Shown here piece after piece: positions 1 to 4,457 of a stretch of DNA of 6,429 bases. The notes beneath the pieces were generated by a model. It did no database searches, had not been told where the DNA came from, and saw only the letters and a program-made list of their open reading frames with translations. This stretch comes from Deltaproteobacteria bacterium (GTDB taxonomy: Bacteria; Myxococcota; XYA12-FULL-58-9; JAUUZB01), in assembly GCA_030590185.1 (NCBI GenBank), contig JAUUZB010000254.1, positions 1 through 6,429 of the forward strand, given 5' to 3'. Numbering within the stretch: position 1 is the stretch's first letter; the number at the start of each line of letters is the position of its first letter. Position numbers and translations under genes: made by a program.

Positions 1-1668
1 ACGATCGTGGGTGAGCTCGTGGTAGGCGTGGGCGGTCTCGAGGAACTCCTGCTTGCTCATGCCCTGGAGGCTGGCGAACAACTGGTTCTCGTCGGTGCCG
101 AGGCCCTGGACCGACTCGCGCAGCTCGAAGGCGCGCAGGTAGGCCTGGGGCACCTCGCCGTTGACCCGCGGGGAGCTCATCAAGAACAGGGCGCGACGCT
201 CGTCCTCACCGCGGAGGCGCTTGCAGGCGCCCTCGAGGGTGGTGTCGTAACGCTCGCGCAGGGCGAGGTCGATCGCCCGCAGCTGGGGTTGGTCACAGGA
301 CATCAAGAGGCGCTGAATGGCGGCGCCGTTCTTGCTGATCAGGCCTTGGAGGTCGAGCATGATCATGTCTTGGGGTTGGAGCTGACCGGTCGGGTTGGCC
401 GGATCGAACTGGGCACGAATGACGATGCCGTCGCGGGTGCGCCCGAAGGGATTGTCGTCGAGCTCGGCGCACATCTTTTTGTAGAGCCCGTCGAGGGCGG
501 CGCGGCCGGTGAGATTGCCGCCGTTCAGCCGAGAGTAGGCCTCGGCGACCGCGATGCGATCATCCATGTGCATGGCATGGGTGATGTCGAGGATCTGCTT
601 CTCGTTGCCGGTGCCGTCCCACTTCTCGCCCATGGAGTCGTTGAGGATCCGGGCGACGTTCTCGGGGGTCCAGGCCTGGTCGGTGCCCGGGATCTTCTCG
701 CCCGCTTGGCGCCGCTGGGGGATCGGGTTGTTGAAGACGCTCCCCAGGGTCGTCTGGTTCGGATCCTCCTGCAGGGACTCACCGCGGGCGCCGAGGCGCT
801 TGGTGAGGGCGAGGACCTTCTCGTGCTCTGCCTCGTGCAGGTGATCGACCAACAGGGAGAGGCCTAGGGTGAGGATGGCGATCAGGATGTCCCAGAGGTC
901 GCGCTTGTCCTCTTTTTCGGCCATCTGACCGACGCGCTCGGCTTCGGCCATGAAGGCCACGAGCTCGTCGCGGCCGACCATCTTCGGGTTCTCGCGCAGC
1001 AGTTGGTGCGCGGCGTCGAGGTTGGTACGGATCGCTTTCCAGTCGCCGCTGTTGGCGGCGGCGCTCAGGCCACCGACGTCGAGCCGACCTACGGTCGCGA
1101 TGTGGCCATCCGTCGTCGTGTGGGTGCCTGGGGCAGAGGGCGCCACCCGCTCCGACCGACCGCCGTCGCCGAGGCTACCGAGGCTCGGAGCCCTGCCCTC
1201 GAACACATCCTGGGCCTTGCTCGCTGGGGTGGCGAGCGCGCCGCGCCGGATGATCGATACCGCCTCGTTGGTAAGCCCGCCCTTGTCCGCCGCCACGGTT
1301 TTGATCAGGGTCGCATAGCTCTCGAGTCGCGCCATGGGCGAGCCGCCCTGGGTACGGGCGCCGAGATTTTGGCCGCCCCACACCTGGGTCGCGGCATCGA
1401 GGAGATCGTCGAAGCGCTGCTGACTGCCGCGCTCGGCCCCGGGCACGACGCCCACCCCTGCGGCCACCAAGCCGAGGTACACCTGCGCCCGTTGCTCGCC
1501 ATCCGCGCCACGCAGCAATTGCTGAACCGTGTCCCGTTGGTTGCCGGTCAGACGAACACCAAAGCCCTGCTCACGGGAGAATCGATCCGTTGCATCCTTG
1601 ACAGCATCGGATTGCTGGGTCGTGGGAGCCGGCGAAATCGGGGTGGTGGGGCGTCGAACTTCGACCAT
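1..1668 (-). CDS. Annexin-repeat protein, partial (C-terminus beyond window)
   Basis: The frame is open from an ATG at 1668 down to base 1 with no stop, giving 556 visible residues; the C-terminus lies outside. A GAGG sits 6 bases before the ATG. There is no signal peptide: the N-terminus is polar and Pro/Thr-rich. Residues 1-300 are mostly predicted helical, with a Gly/Ser/Thr/Pro-rich linker near 160-190 and a short very hydrophobic stretch at 261-274 (ILIAILTLGLSLLV) flanked by charged residues. From about 333 the protein looks like annexin repeats: 333-400 (loop WDGTGNE at 350-356, then ILDITHAM and RIAVAEAY), 430-501 (IQRLLMS, RYDTTLEGACKRL, DERRALFLMSSPR) and 506-556 (canonical GLGTDE at 522-527, then FLETAHAYHELTHDR). 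Annexins bind acidic phospholipid membranes through calcium held by a GxGT loop and an acidic residue about 38 positions later; for the third repeat that residue is beyond the edge. Repeat 2 lacks the GxGT loop, so calcium binding is probably retained in only some repeats. The function is unknown. Membrane binding is inferred from the family. Confidence 0.8.
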   Translation of the reverse strand, partial: MVEVRRPTTPISPAPTTQQSDAVKDATDRFSREQGFGVRLTGNQRDTVQQLLRGADGEQRAQVYLGLVAAGVGVVPGAERGSQQRFDDLLDAATQVWGGQNLGARTQGGSPMARLESYATLIKTVAADKGGLTNEAVSIIRRGALATPASKAQDVFEGRAPSLGSLGDGGRSERVAPSAPGTHTTTDGHIATVGRLDVGGLSAAANSGDWKAIRTNLDAAHQLLRENPKMVGRDELVAFMAEAERVGQMAEKEDKRDLWDILIAILTLGLSLLVDHLHEAEHEKVLALTKRLGARGESLQEDPNQTTLGSVFNNPIPQRRQAGEKIPGTDQAWTPENVARILNDSMGEKWDGTGNEKQILDITHAMHMDDRIAVAEAYSRLNGGNLTGRAALDGLYKKMCAELDDNPFGRTRDGIVIRAQFDPANPTGQLQPQDMIMLDLQGLISKNGAAIQRLLMSCDQPQLRAIDLALRERYDTTLEGACKRLRGEDERRALFLMSSPRVNGEVPQAYLRAFELRESVQGLGTDENQLFASLQGMSKQEFLETAHAYHELTHDR

Positions 1669-1674
1669 GAGCGT

Positions 1675-1678
1675 CCTC
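1675..1678 (-). promoter_or_regulatory. Ribosome binding site of the annexin-like gene
   Basis: On the minus strand the sequence reads GAGG, then six bases, then ATG at 1668. This supports that ATG as the start and makes the next in-frame ATG (internal, residue 112) unlikely. Confidence 0.55.
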
Positions 1679-1915
1679 GCGTAGGTTTCTCTGCCGTGTT
1701 GAGCTTCCAAGGTGCCCGCTGGCGGCGGCTGACACCATACTATTCGCAGTCCGCAGACTACCAGGACCGTACACGACCCGACAACCCCCGGGTTATCAAA
1801 AAATCAAACGATTAAGCCGGTTTGCTTTGCCTCTGGGATCCGATCATGCTAGCCCGGGGGCTGCGCACCGCGTCATCTTGTCGTACCTCGGGTGTACAAA
1901 GGTGTGCGGATTGGC

Positions 1916-1926
1916 GGACCCGGTCC
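1916..1926. repeat. Short palindrome GGACC-C-GGTCC, possible operator
   Basis: A perfect 5-base inverted repeat with a one-base centre lies 44 bases before the ParA-like start codon, where an operator could act. Palindromes of this length arise by chance in GC-rich DNA, so this is only a candidate. Confidence 0.2.
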
Positions 1927-1960
1927 ACCAACTCGGAAACTTAGTGATTACAGGCTAATA

Positions 1961-1967
1961 GGGAGAG
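1961..1967 (+). promoter_or_regulatory. Ribosome binding site of the ParA-like gene
   Basis: GGGAGAG lies just before the ATG at 1971 (GGGAG is five bases from it). It is the clearest Shine-Dalgarno sequence in the window and fixes the start of the ATPase gene. Confidence 0.65.
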
Positions 1968-1970
1968 ACC

Positions 1971-2918
1971 ATGGCGCTCGATCTACGTGACCGAATAGCT
2001 GGCAAGCTGCGTGACCTCGTTTCCGCGCCGATCGAACGCGGGCACCGCTCCGCGACCATCGTGGCGATCGCGTCCAGCAAGGGCGGGGTTGGCAAAACCA
2101 CCACGGCGGTCAACCTCGCGGTCGCCTATGCCCGGGAGGATCTCAAGGTCTTGCTGGTCGACCTGGACCCGCAGGCGCACGTGGCCGCCTCCCTCAAGAG
2201 CGCGGCGCCGGCGGGCATCGGTTACCTCTCCGACGTGTTGCTCGGTCGCCTACGGGAGGTGCACGAGGTCGCCCACCCATGCCGTGCCCCACGAAACACC
2301 AAGCGCCCCCATAGCCTGGCCAACCTCTTTTTGGCTGGCTCTGACAAGCAATTGGCCGACACCGAAACCCTATTGTCGGCCAAGATCGGCAAGGAGCTCA
2401 TCCTCGCCGACGCGCTCGACGCCACCCGCACCCACTATGATCTGATCGTCTTGGACTGCCCGCCCAACCTGGGCACCCTCACGGTGAACGCCCTGTGCGC
2501 CGCGGACTACCTGTTGATCCCCACCGACATGTCGGTGCTGGCCCTCGAGGGTATCGGCGACATTCTCAACGCGGTGGAGACGGTGCGCAGCCGACTCGGC
2601 CGGCCGCTGGAGGTCGCCGGGATCGTCGCCACCCGGTACGATCGTCGCGCCACCCTCACCAACGCCACCATCGTCCAGAGCATGGCCGATCTCTACGGCG
2701 ACCTCCTCCTGCGCACGCGCATCCCCCAGTCTTCGGCCCTCAACAAGGCGCACATGGCCGGCAAGCCGATCTTCGACTATGACCGGCGCTCCACCGGCGC
2801 CGCGGCCTACACCGATCTGGCCGAGGAGCTCGCGCCTCGGCTCGGGGTCGTGGTCACCGGCAAGGGTCGCATCGAGGTCGCGGTCCCCCAGCGGGTTACC
2901 GCGAGCACTCCGGCCTGA
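1971..2918 (+). CDS. ParA/MinD-family ATPase (AAA-type chromosome/cargo partitioning), orphan
   Basis: The 315-residue protein is a complete ParA-type ATPase. Members dimerise on ATP, bind DNA or membrane non-specifically and position chromosomes, plasmids or protein cargos; a partner stimulates ATP hydrolysis. The deviant Walker A motif is SSKGGVGKTTT at 35-45, with signature lysine K37 and P-loop lysine K42. The A' motif VDLDPQ is at 63-68 and Walker B LIVLDCPP at 158-165. The C-terminal part has the usual IPQSSALNKAHMAGKPIFDY segment (251-270) found in the Soj/ParA group. About 28 residues precede the ATPase core and include a possible amphipathic helix (LRDRIAGKLRDLV, 5-17), which could contact a partner or regulator. 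There is no MinD-type C-terminal membrane helix. No ParB gene or parS-like site is seen nearby, so this is probably not the main chromosomal ParA; it may position another cargo. Its stop codon at 2916-2918 abuts the following lipoprotein frame, suggesting one transcript. The family call is firm, the cargo unknown. Confidence 0.95.
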   Translation: MALDLRDRIAGKLRDLVSAPIERGHRSATIVAIASSKGGVGKTTTAVNLAVAYAREDLKVLLVDLDPQAHVAASLKSAAPAGIGYLSDVLLGRLREVHEVAHPCRAPRNTKRPHSLANLFLAGSDKQLADTETLLSAKIGKELILADALDATRTHYDLIVLDCPPNLGTLTVNALCAADYLLIPTDMSVLALEGIGDILNAVETVRSRLGRPLEVAGIVATRYDRRATLTNATIVQSMADLYGDLLLRTRIPQSSALNKAHMAGKPIFDYDRRSTGAAAYTDLAEELAPRLGVVVTGKGRIEVAVPQRVTASTPA

Positions 2919-2928
2919 TCACGGTCCA

Positions 2929-3032
2929 CCCCACCCGGCTGCCTGCCGCGATCTTGGCGGCGGTCTCCCTCGTCGTCACCCCCACCCGGCTGCCTGCCGC
3001 GATCTTGGCGGCGGTCTCCCTCGTCGTCACCC
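2929..3032 (+). repeat. Perfect 51-bp in-frame tandem duplication in a signal-peptide region
   Basis: The 51 bases at 2930-2980 are repeated without any mismatch at 2981-3031, with one extra matching base at each end. Being 17 codons long, the duplication preserves frame. Each copy encodes PTRLPAAILAAVSLVVT, which is the charged plus hydrophobic part of a lipoprotein signal peptide. The absence of any mismatch suggests a recent event, or an assembly artefact. Confidence 0.95.
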
Positions 3033-4048
3033 ACGGCTGCGCGCCCGCGCCGAGACCTCGCCCAACGGTGGCAGAGCCGAGTTTCGTGGTCGCGCTCCAA
3101 CGCGAGGCCGCGGCGCTGTTCGCCGACCGCCAGAGCGCGCCGGGCTCCATCACCCTATTCGACGGCAGACGATGGCTGCTCGAGCCGGGCACCCTACGCG
3201 CCCTGGGCGACGCGGCACGGGCCGCCGAGTCGGACCAGCGCCGGCGGGAGCTCACCCACCTGCGCGGGTTCTTGTTGATCGAAAGCCTGCGGGAAGCCGC
3301 GGCGCCCGCGGACGCGCGCCTGTTCCAAATCGAGCGCCAGCCGGTGACGGTCCCTGGTCTGGTGCCGGTCCCCTATCGCCTCCTCGCCGCACGCCTGGCG
3401 GTGGAGCCCAGCATCGAACAACGCCGCAACCTGGCCCACGCGGCGGCGCCGATCGTGGCCAAACTCTCCCCCCTGCTCGCCCTGCGACGGGATGGGGTGC
3501 GAGCCCGCGCCCGGGCGCTGGGTTTTGCGAGCGCCATCGATCTGCTCGCCGCCGCCCAGGGCCGGGACCTACGCAGCGTGGGCGCGTTGGCCGAGGATCT
3601 CCTCACCCGCTCGGAGGCGCTGTATCGAGGCGCCCTGCGGGAGATCACCGCGGCGCACCTCGGCGCGGCGACCACCGAGCTCGGTCCTGGCGACCTGGCT
3701 CGGTTGGGCGGATGGCTCGCTCCGGGTCCAGGCACCGTGCGGCCTTCCCCCCTGTGCAGGTTGCCGGCCGAGCCCTTCGCGTTCCTGGCAGGTGACCGAT
3801 CGGCCCGAGACGCCTGGGAGGCTCTCCGGGAACGGGTGGGACGCAATCGGGGCGGTCAGGGGTCTCTCCGGGAACGGCTGGGACGTGACCGGGGTGGTCA
3901 ACCGAGCAGATTGGCGCACACCTCGAACGAGCAGCCCCCCCTCACCGCGGCCTTGGGAGAGCTGTTGGTGCTGCGCCGCGCGGCGGTGGGCGTGTTGCTG
4001 GTCCTAGCTTGGCACCGGGGGGTGGCGCAGTCCCCCACCCGACTCTAA
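2954..4048 (+). pseudogene. Putative lipoprotein, degenerate metallopeptidase-like, N-terminal part
   Basis: From the TTG at 2954 the frame gives 364 residues. A lipobox (VTHGC, Cys29) follows a hydrophobic segment, so the product would be lipid-anchored after signal peptidase II cleavage. A Pro-rich linker (30-41) leads to a helical, Arg/Ala/Leu-rich domain. Features such as the RR-N-AHAAAPIVAKLSPLL stretch (157-174), the LGFASAIDLLAA segment (189-200) and LAEDLLTRSEALY (212-224) recall the helical part of M3/M32-like peptidases seen in deltaproteobacterial lipoproteins; this resemblance is from memory, not a search. No HExxH zinc motif exists anywhere in the frame, so it should not be an active enzyme of that class. 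The start is unclear: no ATG or GTG precedes 2954 in frame near the ATPase stop. The better-looking signal peptide begins at a CTG (2915-2917) overlapping the ATPase TGA. The TTG at 2954 lies inside the duplicated unit and has no Shine-Dalgarno sequence. The frame stops at TAA 4046-4048, but similar sequence continues in frame after it. I read it as a decaying gene, though a divergent functional lipoprotein remains possible. Confidence 0.55.
3824..3907 (+). repeat. Imperfect 42-bp tandem repeat, two copies
   Basis: Two adjacent 42-base units (3824-3865 and 3866-3907) match at 30 of their first 35 bases and then diverge. In the lipoprotein frame they encode LRERVGRNRGGQGS and LRERLGRDRGGQPS (residues 291-304 and 305-318). 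This Arg/Gly-rich stretch is unlike the helical sequence on both sides and lies next to the place where the peptidase-like family would be expected to carry its central domain. Confidence 0.8.
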
Positions 4049-4378
4049 GCCCAATTGTACGCCCGGGGCCTAGGCGCGAGCCCCGGGCCCTTCGAGAATG
4101 GGACGTTGCCGCTGCTGCGCGCCGCCGAGCTCGCACCTACCTGGACGGCCGCGAACCGACTGCGCGCCGGCTTGCTCGCCGGGCAGCTCGACGCCTTTCT
4201 CCGCAAGCGGCACGGCGCCGGGTGGTGGCAAAGCTCCCCAGAACAACGGCCATGGCGCGATCTCTGTGACCGATCCGCGGGGCTCGACGGCAACGGGCTC
4301 GCCGCGACGATGGGTGCGTCGGGCATCGAGGTCGATCCGACGTTGGGCTGGATCGCCCGCCGCTTGATCCAGAGATGA
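4049..4378 (+). pseudogene. In-frame C-terminal remnant of the lipoprotein after the TAA
   Basis: Directly after the TAA at 4046-4048 the same frame runs on for 109 sense codons to TGA at 4376-4378. The first possible start is a TTG at 4055 with no Shine-Dalgarno sequence. The sequence reads AQLYARGLG and then LLRAAELAPTWTAANRLRAG, LLAGQLDAFLRKRHGAGWW (about 40-60 residues on) and a tail with LAATMGASGIEVDP. This pattern, a tyrosine-containing helix, a second helix ending in an L-x3-HG-x2-WW motif and a final short helical bundle, is what I would expect at the C-terminus of the M3/M32-like lipoproteins, so it most likely belongs to the upstream protein. A single base change in the TAA (to CAA, GAA or AAA) would restore one protein of roughly 474 residues counted from 2954. 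Re-initiation seven bases after the stop is possible but weakly supported. Confidence 0.55.
4061..4088 (+). other. Perfect 9-bp GC hairpin just after the in-frame stop
   Basis: GCCCGGGGC at 4061-4069 pairs with GCCCCGGGC at 4080-4088 around a ten-base loop, starting 12 bases after the TAA. There is no run of T after it, so it is not a standard intrinsic terminator. It could pause or partly terminate transcription, or be a by-product of GC-rich coding sequence. Confidence 0.4.
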
Positions 4379-4457
4379 CCGCCGTGGCAACGGGATGGTC
4401 TACCGGCGTGCACTTCTCTGTGAATCACCTTACACTAGCGCCGCTCAGGTACTCCCC
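4379..4457 (+). promoter_or_regulatory. Gap before the receptor gene, possible promoter
   Basis: These 79 bases separate the lipoprotein remnant from the receptor start. TACACT at 4431-4436 resembles a -10 box and would place a transcript start near 4443, but no good -35 hexamer lies 16-18 bases upstream. An AGG at 4447-4449, eight bases before the GTG, is a modest ribosome binding site. No terminator hairpin with a T-tract was seen. Confidence 0.25.

Larger units (their letters stand above)
1669..1970. promoter_or_regulatory. Divergent intergenic region between annexin-like and ParA-like genes
   Basis: About 300 bases separate two genes that run away from each other, so promoters for both must lie here. 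I found no convincing pair of -35 and -10 hexamers. The one clear compositional signal is an AT-rich patch at 1793-1815 (19 of 23 bases A or T) in otherwise GC-rich DNA, which could be an UP-element-like or melting-prone promoter segment. Small inverted repeats occur at 1783-1794 (AACCC, two bases, GGGTT) and 1916-1926. Apparent open frames running into this region are continuations of antisense shadow frames of the annexin-like gene and show no start signals of their own. Confidence 0.5.

Noticed and set aside
7..867. Long plus-strand open frame of 286 codons
   Set aside because: It is antisense to the annexin-like frame, which has recognisable repeats, a ribosome site and no stop over 1668 bases; the plus frame gives a low-complexity Gly/Val/Leu/Glu-rich sequence typical of a shadow frame.
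1783..1794. Inverted repeat next to an A-rich run as an intrinsic terminator
   Set aside because: The stem is only five pairs, and on the minus strand the T-run precedes the stem rather than following it; on the plus strand the run is A, not T.
1003..1815. Plus-strand open frame of 270 codons running into the intergenic region
   Set aside because: It is mostly antisense to the annexin-like gene, lacks any family resemblance and has no convincing ribosome site.
1669..1970. parS-like site or ParA autoregulatory operator
   Set aside because: I saw no sequence resembling the TGTTTCACGTGAAACA palindrome, and the small palindromes present are within chance expectation.
2779..3795. Plus-strand frame of 338 codons overlapping the ATPase end and the lipoprotein
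   Set aside because: The product is Pro/Arg/Gly-rich nonsense of the sort given by a shifted frame in GC-rich DNA, while the competing frame encodes a lipobox and helical sequence.
4395..4457. Upstream in-frame ATG at 4395 as the receptor start
   Set aside because: It would put 21 extra residues before a complete signal peptide and has no Shine-Dalgarno sequence; GTG at 4458 gives a normal signal peptide with AGG eight bases before it.
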